DNA of 5,781 nt from Synechococcaceae cyanobacterium RL_1_2 (GCA_012033095.1 JAAUPO010000181.1:1-5781); one strand, 5' to 3'. Counted from the first letter of the stretch, positions 1-5,608 are shown. Numbers and translations: made by a program. Notes: generated by a model from the sequence alone, not told the origin.

Positions 1-2
1 CT

Positions 3-50
3 TTATTTCAAAATGCCCTCGTCATGCAACACAAGGGCTATACCGAATGA
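3..50 (+). CDS. possible 3' end of a plus-strand gene (edge fragment)
   Basis: The frame beginning at position 3 reads LFQNALVMQHKGYTE and ends at TGA (48-50). The mixed, non-AT-biased composition of this peptide resembles a genuine protein C-terminus more than random intergenic translation. The 100-bp repeat begins three bases after the stop. If real, this gene converges on the deacetylase gene. I do not recognise the family, and fifteen codons cannot prove coding. A second frame from position 1 is also open to TAA at 67-69. Confidence 0.22.
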   Translation, partial: LFQNALVMQHKGYTE

Positions 51-52
51 GC

Positions 53-152
53 GATCGTTAATTAAATAACTTAGAAATTTGTAGAGTATCCTTCAAGGGA
101 GCGTAACCCATCGATATTTAAGTTTTAGATGTTATTAAATTCTTATTCCTAA
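53..152 (+). repeat. 100-bp dispersed direct repeat, copy 1
   Basis: This stretch matches 1595-1694 without gaps at a constant offset of 1542 bases, with about five mismatches by eye (roughly 95% identity). Near its ends are imperfect inverted motifs, ATTAAATAAC at 61-70 and GTTATTAAAT at 131-140. This copy is flanked on both sides by GCGATCGT (51-58 and 153-160), which could be an 8-bp target duplication. It could equally be coincidence, because this HIP1-like octamer is common in the genome. The repeat has no coding capacity. It may be a small MITE-like sequence or a conserved non-coding element. Confidence 0.8.
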
Positions 153-204
153 GCGATCGTCATCGGATTGCCAAGATTAAACTTCAGATGTTCCTAGGAT
201 TAAA

Positions 205-234
205 ATCCCCCTAAATGTAGAGATTTAGGGGGAT
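205..234 (-). terminator. Rho-independent terminator of the deacetylase gene
   Basis: A perfect 12-bp stem (ATCCCCCTAAAT at 205-216 pairing with ATTTAGGGGGAT at 223-234) encloses a 6-nt loop. Read on the minus strand, the hairpin is followed by TTTTAAT, a short U-tract. It lies 30 bases past the reconstructed deacetylase stop at 265-267, the right place for that gene's terminator. On the plus strand it could also stop a convergent transcript, but the T-run there is poor. Confidence 0.75.
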
Positions 235-264
235 CAAGTTTAACCTTACCTTGGACTTGATGGC

Positions 265-460
265 CTAAAGAGCCTGGGCGATCGTTAAGTCTTCGAGTTT
301 ATAGCGTTCGGCTTCTTTAATCGCTAATAATTCCGGTACGGTCACAAATTCATAACCGTCTTGTTTGAGAGCTTCGATGATATAGGGTAAAGCCACTAGG
401 GTGGGCCAGCGATCGCTCCCCCATCATGGAGTAACACGATCCCGCCAGGTTTAGCTTGGG
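265..460 (-). pseudogene. out-of-frame C-terminal part of the polysaccharide deacetylase
   Basis: The deacetylase frame closes at TAG (461-463), but its missing C-terminus is readable immediately downstream in other frames. Adding one base to the A6 run (467-472 on this strand's complement) gives KKTLAQAKPGGIVLLHDG. This contains the LLHD sequence that forms NodB motif 5, with its conserved histidine. Adding one base to the G5 run (418-422) then continues as GGSDRWPTLVALPYIIEALK and on through the last helix to TAG at 265-267. The joined protein is 315 residues, a normal length for a secreted NodB protein. A HIP1 site (409-416) lies inside this coding part. Two homopolymer losses in otherwise well-conserved coding sequence suggest sequencing error or a very recent pseudogene. 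Confidence 0.8.
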
Positions 461-1210
461 CTAAGGTTTTTTCACAATGGCATCGGGGGAAGATTGATTA
501 TAATCATTGGGATCGGCTGACCATTGCACCACCGTCTTATCCTGTTGGCGAGCATAATCCGCTAGACCGTTGGTTAAGGCCCCTCCGGGCGGACGGAATA
601 GTTCTGTTCTTACCCCGGTGGTTTCATAGATCAATGCATTGGTGCGATCGATCTGGGCTGAGGCAGTGGTGGGATTATGGTAGTGGTAGGGATGATTCCA
701 GGAGTGATTCCCGATCGCGTGGCCAGCTTTAGAAATTTTTTTCAGGTCAGCGGGGTAGCGTTGTACATTTTGGCCTAAGACAAAAAAGGTTCCTTTGATA
801 TCATATTTCTGTAAGACATAGAGGACATGGTTGGTAATTTCTGGCCAAGGGCCATCATCAAAGGTCAAGGCGATTAATTTGCGATCGGAGTTGAGGGCAA
901 CTTTATTCACAATTTCCCCCCTAAAAGTGACGGGGGTTTTACCTAACTTAGCAATGCGTTCTTCTTCTGCCGATTTAGTGGCCAACGCAACTAGTTGTTC
1001 GTCTAAATTTCCTTGCTCTAAAACAGGGGAAGGATTCTGACTGAAAACAGATAGCTTGGCATTGTCGTAGGCAGATGCTTCTTTGGTAAGGGTTGAGCTT
1101 TTTTGCTCCTCCACGGGCATTAGAATACCAACTAAAAAGCTAACGCTAGCAGCGAATACGGGCGCGAGGTGCAGAAAACGGCCTCCTCTAATTTTTTGGT
1201 TTTTCATCAC
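461..1210 (-). CDS. secreted polysaccharide deacetylase (NodB / CE4 family), frameshifted near the C-terminus
   Basis: This enzyme would remove N- or O-acetyl groups from a glycan outside the cytoplasmic membrane; the substrate (peptidoglycan, exopolysaccharide or chitin-like) cannot be told from sequence. The N-terminus has basic residues (K3, K6, R8, R11) followed by a hydrophobic segment at about 12-31, so it is a signal peptide or membrane anchor. A linker of roughly 80 residues precedes the NodB domain. That domain shows motif 1 TFDDGP (116-121; D118 the expected base, D119 a metal ligand), motif 2 HSWNHP (169-174; H169 and H173 as metal ligands), motif 3 RPPGG (206-210) and a motif-4-like DPNDY (233-237). 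Motif 5 lies beyond the frameshift, so this 249-residue product alone would lack its conserved histidine. The start may be GTG at 1208-1210 or the adjacent ATG at 1205-1207; I see no strong ribosome site. It appears monocistronic, with its own terminator at 205-234. The family call is firm and the exact role unknown. Confidence 0.88.
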   Translation of the reverse strand: MMKNQKIRGGRFLHLAPVFAASVSFLVGILMPVEEQKSSTLTKEASAYDNAKLSVFSQNPSPVLEQGNLDEQLVALATKSAEEERIAKLGKTPVTFRGEIVNKVALNSDRKLIALTFDDGPWPEITNHVLYVLQKYDIKGTFFVLGQNVQRYPADLKKISKAGHAIGNHSWNHPYHYHNPTTASAQIDRTNALIYETTGVRTELFRPPGGALTNGLADYARQQDKTVVQWSADPNDYNQSSPDAIVKKP

Positions 1211-1387
1211 CTAAATATTGTCCACTCAACAGAAAAAAATCTTACTTATTTTTACCGAAAAATATGTTAAAAAACTATTTTTTTACAAGAAAGTCAACAA
1301 TTATATATTTTTTTAATTATTTTTAATTAATAGCGACTAAAAATCAGAATCATCGCGATCGATGTCAATTCGCTGCAATCGATTAGC

Positions 1388-1420
1388 CTCCAAGGTAGAT
1401 TAATTTGGAGTGATTTTTTA
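1388..1420 (+). terminator. weak terminator-like hairpin
   Basis: CTCCAA (1388-1393) can pair with TTGGAG (1405-1410) across an 11-nt loop, followed by TGATTTTTTA. The layout resembles an intrinsic terminator for plus-strand transcription, but the stem is only six pairs and no plus-strand gene is seen upstream. It may be chance, or it may limit antisense transcription into the intergenic region. Confidence 0.2.
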
Positions 1421-1594
1421 TTTTCTCCCATGTTTATTAAAAATATTGATTGTGGAGTTTCGTCATCATAATTAGCCTTCAAGCATAAAAATCAAATAAT
1501 TGGTAGTAATAGGAGAGTAGAAAATATCGATATAGCAAATTTACTTATGCTATGAGTACACGAAAATCTTTGGACATTAAAAGATAACAGTAAG

Positions 1595-1694
1595 GATCGT
1601 GAATTAAATAACTTAGAAATTTGTAGGGCATCTTTCAAGGGAGCTTAACCCATCGATATTTAAGTTTTAGATGTTATTAAATTCTTATTCCTAA
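1595..1694 (+). repeat. 100-bp dispersed direct repeat, copy 2
   Basis: This is the ungapped partner of 53-152. Most differences cluster at about 1625-1632, with one more at 1645; the downstream half (1646-1694) is identical in the two copies. Unlike copy 1 it is not flanked by identical octamers: the left flank ends GGATCGT and the right flank begins AAAGATAT. With copy 1 it brackets the deacetylase gene in direct orientation. The function is unknown. Confidence 0.8.
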
Positions 1695-1755
1695 AAAGAT
1701 ATGGGATTTAAGCTGTTATCTATAATTATGAAAAATCATGAAACTCTTTATTCTG

Positions 1756-1783
1756 TTGCACACGCCCAATGGGAGTGTGACAA
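1756..1783. repeat. G/C-rich imperfect palindrome
   Basis: CACAC-G-CCC (1759-1767) mirrors GGG-A-GTGTG (1771-1779) around AAT, with one mismatch. TTG and CAA outside it extend the pairing past a bulged A. The stem is unusually G/C-rich for this AT-rich stretch. There is no following T-run, so it is not a standard terminator. It could be a protein-binding operator, a transcript hairpin, or the remnant of a mobile-element end. Confidence 0.5.
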
Positions 1784-1972
1784 TTTAAGAAAGTCTAATC
1801 AATTATTGATCTCTTAACTTCGTCACCACAGTCAGGATAGTTTTAGCTTTTTAGCTGGTAATACTAATTTTATAAAATAGGACAGACAATAAAATTGTGA
1901 AATCTTTGCTATATAGTCTTTTCACAAATTCATAGGATGCCTATTCAAGCCAATTTGGTATAACCAAGGAAT

Positions 1973-1999
1973 CAAAATTTCCAAAATTTCCAAAATTTC
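1973..1999 (+). repeat. three tandem 9-bp units
   Basis: CAAAATTTC occurs three times head to tail without mismatch (1973-1981, 1982-1990, 1991-1999), followed by a partial AAATTCC. Short tandem repeats of this kind expand by replication slippage. No gene overlaps it, and no function is evident. Confidence 0.8.
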
Positions 2000-2051
2000 A
2001 AATTCCTGACTAGGATTTAGATCCTCCAGGCACTGATGGTATAGCTATGGT

Positions 2052-2148
2052 TATATAGCAATCCTAGATAGCTTGTGGCAATTGAGCACATTGAAAGCCA
2101 AGTCTAGTAATGATCTTCATGTTATGACCTAGTTAGGACTGATATATA
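2052..2148 (+). mobile_element. 97-bp MITE-like element, copy M1
   Basis: The element starts TATATAGCAATCCTA and ends TAGGACTGATATATA, which are near-perfect 15-bp terminal inverted repeats with TA-rich outer ends. The interior shares a strongly conserved block (GATCTTCATGTTATGACCTA, at about 2112-2131) with copies at 4734-4830 and 5256-5352, and all three copies are 97 bp. It has no coding capacity, as expected of a non-autonomous element mobilised by a transposase encoded elsewhere. The TA ends are consistent with, but do not prove, an IS630/Tc1-mariner-type mobiliser. It sits 163 bases beyond the sps stop. Confidence 0.75.
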
Positions 2149-2299
2149 GCTATAAATATCAGGATAGTTCTAAGGGTTAACAAGTTTATGTAGTCAGGTT
2201 TTAACTATGATTAATCTGTTGCGATTATCATTAACCCCCGCACAATAAGGATTTGTTGCGCGATCGCGTCTTAACTTCTGGGGCTACGGCGATAGTGGG

Positions 2300-2332
2300 G
2301 ATCACTTAAAATTAAAAAAAGTCATAGTGATC
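2300..2332 (-). other. inverted repeat spanning the sps stop codon
   Basis: GATCACT (2300-2306) and AGTGATC (2326-2332) form a perfect 7-bp inverted repeat around a T-rich loop that contains the sps stop codon (2312-2314). The T-run lies in the loop, not after the stem, so this is not a typical intrinsic terminator. It could stabilise the mRNA end. No better terminator is visible for sps. Confidence 0.35.
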
Positions 2333-3346
2333 TAAACCTTCTTTGATGCCTGCGGCGTAATGACCTTGGGCAAAGAAAATATTTTTTAAACCCTTAAGCT
2401 TATCCAAGTCATGGTGATGATTACCCACCACAATGCCTAACATTTCTCCCCGTAACATATCTTCATCATTACCGGAGTCCCCCGATACGGCAATTTTCCG
2501 TAGGGGAATGCTCCATTTATAACCCAGATAACGGATTGCCTTGCCCTTAGAAGCACGAAACGGAATTACATCTAAAAATAGGCTCCTAGAATAGATAAGA
2601 CTATAACGAATTTTGCGCTCCGCTAAGACTTGATGGATTTTTGCGATCTGTTCTGGGGTTCCATCCTCTAAAAAGTAGCTAATCTTAAATGGTTTTTCAG
2701 GATCTTTATCCTGGGGGGTTAAAAAATCTAAGGTTGCCATGGCTTTTTTAATTTGGCGTGGTTTCCATTGCTTAGAAATATGGGCACTCCAGCCTTTTTC
2801 TGGTTGAATATTTTCGCCGTAATAAATTTCTGTCCCCACCGAAGAAATAATAATATCGGGATGGGGAAATCCTTTTTCTTTAATGACATCCTGCACCATG
2901 GATAACGGCCGGCCCGTTGCCACCCCAAAGCCTAAATGATCCCGGTTAGCCTTGATCAATTCAGATAGTTTTTCTAGGGCTTTATCATCCCCAATCAACG
3001 TATCGTCAATATCAGTAATAAATAGCCGATCGATCTGGGCTAGACGGGAAGAAGAAATAGCCGGGGCAGCTTCAATTTTTGCTTTGACAGGTACTTGGTC
3101 AAGTTGCTCCAGATATTTTGAACAATGGGCTTGCCAGAGATAATGTTTTTCCACCCCTTCAATTCCTTTTTTAGAGCATTGTCTCCACTTTTCGCGATCG
3201 ACAAGTAACTCCTTCAGTTTATCCACCATGTCTTTTTGGTTATAAACATCAATCAAAGAACCATTCTGACAATTTTTGATAATATCCCTCGGGCCCCCGT
3301 CATCGGTAGCCACGATCGGTAAACCACAAGAAGCGGCCTCAATCAA
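2312..3346 (-). CDS. sps: sucrose-phosphate synthase, C-terminal half: end of GT-B domain plus sucrose-phosphate phosphatase-like HAD domain
   Basis: This is the downstream part of the gene whose N-terminal half is at 3428-4462. No natural start exists here. Sequence encoding GVFINPAFTEPFG runs in frame just upstream of 3346, so initiation at the TTG there is an artefact of the break. Residues 1-80 finish the retaining GT-B fold: the E-x7-E motif (EPFGLTLIE) straddles the start, followed by ATDDGGPRDI (about 13-22). Residues 107-344 form an SPP-like HAD phosphatase domain. Its motifs are DIDDT (112-116, with nucleophile D112), the motif-II threonine in ATGR (143-146), the motif-III lysine in ASKGKA (265-270), and GDSGND (289-294). 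All HAD catalytic residues are kept, unlike Synechocystis SPS, in which this domain lacks the DxDxT motif. The intact protein may therefore both make sucrose-6-phosphate and dephosphorylate it in the cytoplasm. The frame ends YDFF-TAA. Confidence 0.9.
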   Translation of the reverse strand: MIEAASCGLPIVATDDGGPRDIIKNCQNGSLIDVYNQKDMVDKLKELLVDREKWRQCSKKGIEGVEKHYLWQAHCSKYLEQLDQVPVKAKIEAAPAISSSRLAQIDRLFITDIDDTLIGDDKALEKLSELIKANRDHLGFGVATGRPLSMVQDVIKEKGFPHPDIIISSVGTEIYYGENIQPEKGWSAHISKQWKPRQIKKAMATLDFLTPQDKDPEKPFKISYFLEDGTPEQIAKIHQVLAERKIRYSLIYSRSLFLDVIPFRASKGKAIRYLGYKWSIPLRKIAVSGDSGNDEDMLRGEMLGIVVGNHHHDLDKLKGLKNIFFAQGHYAAGIKEGLDHYDFF

Positions 3347-3387
3347 AGTCAGACCAAAGGGTTCAGTAAAAGCAGGATTAATAAATA

Positions 3388-3448
3388 CCCCCCGGATTTA
3401 GCCGCCAATCGGTATAAAGTCGGCACCTCAAACCCACATCCGCTTTTT
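3388..3448 (-). other. sps: cluster of three one-base deletions splitting sps
   Basis: Both sps halves lie in the same frame, yet two stops (TGA 3428-3430 and TAA 3398-3400) and a foreign-looking peptide separate them. The expected family sequence is present in the other frames: DV and then GFEVPTLYRLAAKSGG, leading to GVFINPAF. Restoring one base near the A5 or GG runs (3444-3448 or 3440-3441), one in the adjacent G3/T3 runs (3430-3435) and one in the G6 run (3388-3393) gives PKK-x-DVGFEVP and SGGVFINP without gaps. Three losses sum to one codon, which is why the outer halves keep the same frame. The repaired gene has 718 codons including the stop, close to the roughly 720 residues of Synechocystis SPS. 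Confidence 0.85.
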
Positions 3449-4462
3449 CGGAATAGCTAAATTACCATATAAATCGAACTTATCCATTAACAATAATAGC
3501 TCCGTCAACACATCCCGTTCATTCTCATCCAGCAAATTAATATCTTTACGAATGCCCACAAACACGGCTAAATTAGCCATAGCTTGCAGTTCCTTATCAC
3601 TACCATAGGCATTCATTAAGCCAGAAACATTTTTACGCCGAGCAGGACGGGATAGGGCCAAAATTAGGGGCTTATCAGGGTTAGAGAGAAAACGCTTTAA
3701 CTCCTGCTGCACGTAAAACTCTGCTTCATTAAATGCGGGTACATCCGACACTTCGGTGGGTTCTTGGTAAAAAGGAAAGAAGCGATAGTTTTCAATGCCA
3801 GGGGGAACCACCGCAAAATTTCCCCCAGAGAAATTATCGTACATGCCATATTGCTGCTCCACCTCCTGATTAGTACTCGTAATAATCAGATCAGCTTTCG
3901 CAATAATGGACTCCTCCACTTGAATACGATGATCAATATTAAATTGACGGTTTATTTCCTCATTGCTCATGCCCCCACTACTTAAACGTTCTTTTTTAGG
4001 TCTTCCTAGAGAATGGCCCGTAAACACAAAGGGAACATTAAGTAAGGTCGCTAACTCTTTCGCCACATAGCCCCCATCCGCATAGTGACCATGGACGAAG
4101 TTAGGCACATCCTCTTCTTGTTTGATAAATTTAACGGTTTTATCTACAAATTCAAACAAATGGGGCCACAATAACTCCTTCCGAATATATTTGGCTCCAC
4201 CGCATTGAATCCTAACGATGCGAACTTTATCCGAGATCACTTCAATCTCATGGCCATAATCGGGGGAATATTCTTTGCCCTGGATTTTACGGGTAAATAA
4301 ATCTACTTTCCTAATCCCTGGTTCTTTGCCTAGGGCCCGGGCTAATTCGACTACATACTTAATTTGGCCGCCGGTATCAGCATTACGACCCATTTCCCAA
4401 TCATTGCTCCGAACTAAACCGTGAATGCTAAATAATTGAATATATAAACCTTGATTGTTCAT
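3428..4462 (-). CDS. sps: sucrose-phosphate synthase, N-terminal GT-B glycosyltransferase half
   Basis: SPS transfers glucose from a nucleotide sugar to fructose-6-phosphate, the first committed step of sucrose synthesis. The fragment begins MNNQGLYIQLFSIHGLVR. It carries the family signature ADTGGQ (28-33), HGHYADGGY (124-132), FTGHSLGR (147-154), VVPPG (218-222) and SRPARRKN (271-278). The basic residues in the last motif are expected to bind nucleotide-sugar phosphates. Position 274 is alanine where Synechocystis and plant enzymes have aspartate. The frame follows the family to IPKK (337-340), then runs four aberrant residues to TGA; the rest of the domain continues at 2312-3346. On its own this half lacks the E-x7-E motif and should be inactive. 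ATG at 4460-4462 is the natural start by alignment with the family N-terminus; no Shine-Dalgarno sequence is evident. The nearest upstream repeat is the MITE copy at 4734-4830. Confidence 0.92.
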   Translation of the reverse strand: MNNQGLYIQLFSIHGLVRSNDWEMGRNADTGGQIKYVVELARALGKEPGIRKVDLFTRKIQGKEYSPDYGHEIEVISDKVRIVRIQCGGAKYIRKELLWPHLFEFVDKTVKFIKQEEDVPNFVHGHYADGGYVAKELATLLNVPFVFTGHSLGRPKKERLSSGGMSNEEINRQFNIDHRIQVEESIIAKADLIITSTNQEVEQQYGMYDNFSGGNFAVVPPGIENYRFFPFYQEPTEVSDVPAFNEAEFYVQQELKRFLSNPDKPLILALSRPARRKNVSGLMNAYGSDKELQAMANLAVFVGIRKDINLLDENERDVLTELLLLMDKFDLYGNLAIPKKRMWV

Positions 4463-4505
4463 CGTGATTTGTATGATTTGGTAATGGTAAAAAAGCTAGG
4501 GCTAG

Positions 4506-4511
4506 ACTATA
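4506..4511 (-). promoter_or_regulatory. candidate -10 box upstream of sps
   Basis: The complement reads TATAGT, about 43 bases before the sps ATG, which would give a leader of some 35-40 nt. A perfect TTGACA lies at the complement of 4522-4527, but only 10 bases separate the two, too few for a standard sigma-70 promoter. The site may belong to a promoter that depends mainly on its -10 box, or the pairing may be chance. Confidence 0.28.
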
Positions 4512-4733
4512 AAAATTAGGCTGTCAATTTAAGATATAAACTTGGGCTATAAATTTATAGTTTCGCAAATGTAATTAAAGGTAATTATTGGGGTTTCTTG
4601 TGGTTTCAATAGAACTTTGAAATAGGATGGCTATTGAAAATGTAGTGTTATGGGCTTATTTTCATTGGTATATTTCAAAATAATAAAAATAATAATTTGT
4701 AACTTTAAGAATTGATTGACTTGTTTGGTTGAA

Positions 4734-4830
4734 GCTATCACAATTCTAAATAGATTGTGGAAATTGAGTACATTGAAAACTAAGTTTAGTAAGGATCTTC
4801 ATGTTATGACCTAGTTAAAACTGCTATATA
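4734..4830 (+). mobile_element. 97-bp MITE-like element, copy M2
   Basis: This copy has the same length and orientation as M1 (2052-2148). Its left end is degraded (GCTATCACAATTCTA, against TATATAGCAATCCTA in M1). Its right end (TAAAACTGCTATATA) keeps the CTGCTATATA terminus. The inner block GATCTTCATGTTATGACCTA is intact at about 4794-4813. The degraded left repeat suggests an older, probably immobile insertion. It lies 271 bases upstream of the sps start and forms a large inverted pair with M3 (5256-5352). Confidence 0.72.
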
Positions 4831-5255
4831 TTATTCATCTTTAATCTCATTATGGCTTTATTTTAGTGTTAACATTAAGCCCGTTTAACAGAACCATAAA
4901 TTTTAATATGCTAATTAATGTGCTAAATTTTCTGATTTTTTGAACTTTACTAAAAATAATGCAATAATGCTTAATTTATGGATATATGATTTAAGTTTGA
5001 CTGAAATTTGACTTAAACTATCCTAAAATATAATTATTTTAAATAAACATCTCAAGAAAGATCTAGAAAAGGTCTAAACAAGTGATAATGCTTGATAGTT
5101 AATTAGCCATGTTTACCTTATTAAAAATAATTAAAAATTTAGCGACAACAGTTATTGCCCAAGCATATCTAACAAAAAACCTCAACCAAAATTATTTTTG
5201 ATCTTTAAAATTTTACACAAGTTAAAGTTAATACCATACAGAATCTTTTAACAAG
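4831..5255. other. AT-rich non-coding spacer between two inverted MITE copies
   Basis: No recognisable gene was seen in this 425-bp stretch. A 30-residue ATG frame (5109-5201, plus strand) has no ribosome site and is probably chance. Two TTTGACT heptamers lie 11 bp apart (4996-5002 and 5007-5013), about one helical turn, which could be a paired regulator site. No transposase remnant was identified between the flanking elements. Confidence 0.5.
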
Positions 5256-5352
5256 ATTATAGCAGTCCTAACTAGGTCATAACATGAAGATCCTTACTAG
5301 ACTTGTATTTCAATGTACTCAATTTCCACAAGCTATTTAGGATTGCTATATA
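5256..5352 (-). mobile_element. 97-bp MITE-like element, copy M3 (inverted)
   Basis: The reverse complement of this stretch matches M1 and M2 along its whole 97-bp length, differing from M1 at roughly 8-10 positions by eye. Its ends show TATAGCAGTCCTA (5258-5270) and TAGGATTGCTATATA (5338-5352), the cleanest terminal inverted repeats of the three copies apart from the outermost bases at the 5256 end. That makes it probably the least degraded or most recent insertion here. It is non-coding. Confidence 0.78.
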
Positions 5353-5473
5353 ACATACAATTAATGCATTTAAAAATAGAATTTATTTACATTAAACCCA
5401 ATTCATTAGTTTGAATTAATTAATTTGATCACTTTTGATCGTTAAAGAATATTGGTTTATACGGAGACTTGTG

Positions 5474-5608
5474 ATGGATATGGCGAATTTTGAATGTCAG
5501 ATAAATTTAATTAATTTAACCATGAATAAGTTCAATAAGTTGAATTTTGAATGTCAGATAAATTTAATTAATTTAACCATGAATAAGTTCAATAAGTTGA
5601 ATCTTTAA
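5474..5608 (+). CDS. candidate 44-residue peptide made of a duplicated 19-residue unit
   Basis: ATG at 5474 is preceded by GGAG (5463-5466) at a 7-nt spacing, the best-placed ribosome site in the window. The frame reads MDMA and then two identical 19-residue units (NFECQINLINLTMNKFNKL) before NL and TAA (606-608 of the 5000 block). The unit is rich in Asn, Leu and Ile with one Cys. No signal peptide or known domain is recognised. The 57-bp DNA duplication is a multiple of three and keeps the frame open. Two TTGATC sequences (5425-5430 and 5435-5440) lie upstream, but no convincing promoter pairs with them. Chance is a real alternative in such AT-rich DNA, and no homologue is known to me. Confidence 0.3.
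   Translation: MDMANFECQINLINLTMNKFNKLNFECQINLINLTMNKFNKLNL
5485..5598 (+). repeat. exact 57-bp tandem duplication
   Basis: Two copies of a 57-bp unit (5485-5541 and 5542-5598) are identical at every base and are followed by a four-base start of a third (GAAT, 5599-5602). Perfect identity in AT-rich, apparently unconstrained DNA indicates a recent duplication, probably by replication slippage, or selection on the encoded peptide. The unit contains AATTTAATTAATTT, itself nearly palindromic. Confidence 0.95.

Larger units (their letters stand above)
1211..2311. other. 1.1-kb non-coding region between the deacetylase and sps genes
   Basis: No frame of meaningful length or recognisable protein remnant was seen here. 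The stretch next to the deacetylase start (1211-1340) is rich in A and T runs and should hold its promoter. On the minus strand TTGACT (complement of 1292-1297) is a possible -35 box, but no convincing -10 sits at normal spacing. Further along lie the second 100-bp repeat (1595-1694), a G/C-rich palindrome (1756-1783), a three-copy 9-bp tandem repeat (1973-1999) and a 97-bp MITE-like element (2052-2148). A plus-strand ATG frame at 1728-1817 would encode 29 residues, but it lacks a clear ribosome site and is not annotated as a gene. A HIP1 site is at 2260-2267. Confidence 0.6.

Noticed and set aside
831..1040. Plus-strand open frame of 69 codons
   Set aside because: It lies wholly opposite the deacetylase coding sequence, and its peptide shows no domain. 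It is a shadow of the real gene.
1728..1817. Plus-strand 29-residue frame MKNHETLYSVAHAQ...
   Set aside because: It contains the palindrome at 1756-1783, has no clear ribosome site and matches no known peptide. It is too short to support as a gene.
2728..2928. Minus-strand 66-codon frame inside the sps phosphatase domain
   Set aside because: It is an alternative frame of well-conserved HAD domain coding sequence, so it is not a separate gene.
2952..3143. Plus-strand 63-codon frame opposite sps
   Set aside because: It is antisense to the DIDDT region of SPS and is explained as a shadow.
3398..3430. Programmed frameshifting or stop readthrough in sps
   Set aside because: Three separate shifts would be required within about 60 bases, and no slippery heptamer with a downstream structure was seen. 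Deletions are simpler.
3764..3985. Plus-strand 73-codon frame opposite sps
   Set aside because: It is antisense to the SPS glycosyltransferase domain, with no ribosome site or recognisable motif.
5109..5201. Plus-strand 30-residue frame MFTLLKIIKNL...
   Set aside because: The peptide looks amphipathic, but there is no ribosome site and such frames are expected in AT-rich DNA.
5485..5598. CRISPR array
   Set aside because: Only two directly abutting identical units with no spacers between them, so this is a tandem duplication.
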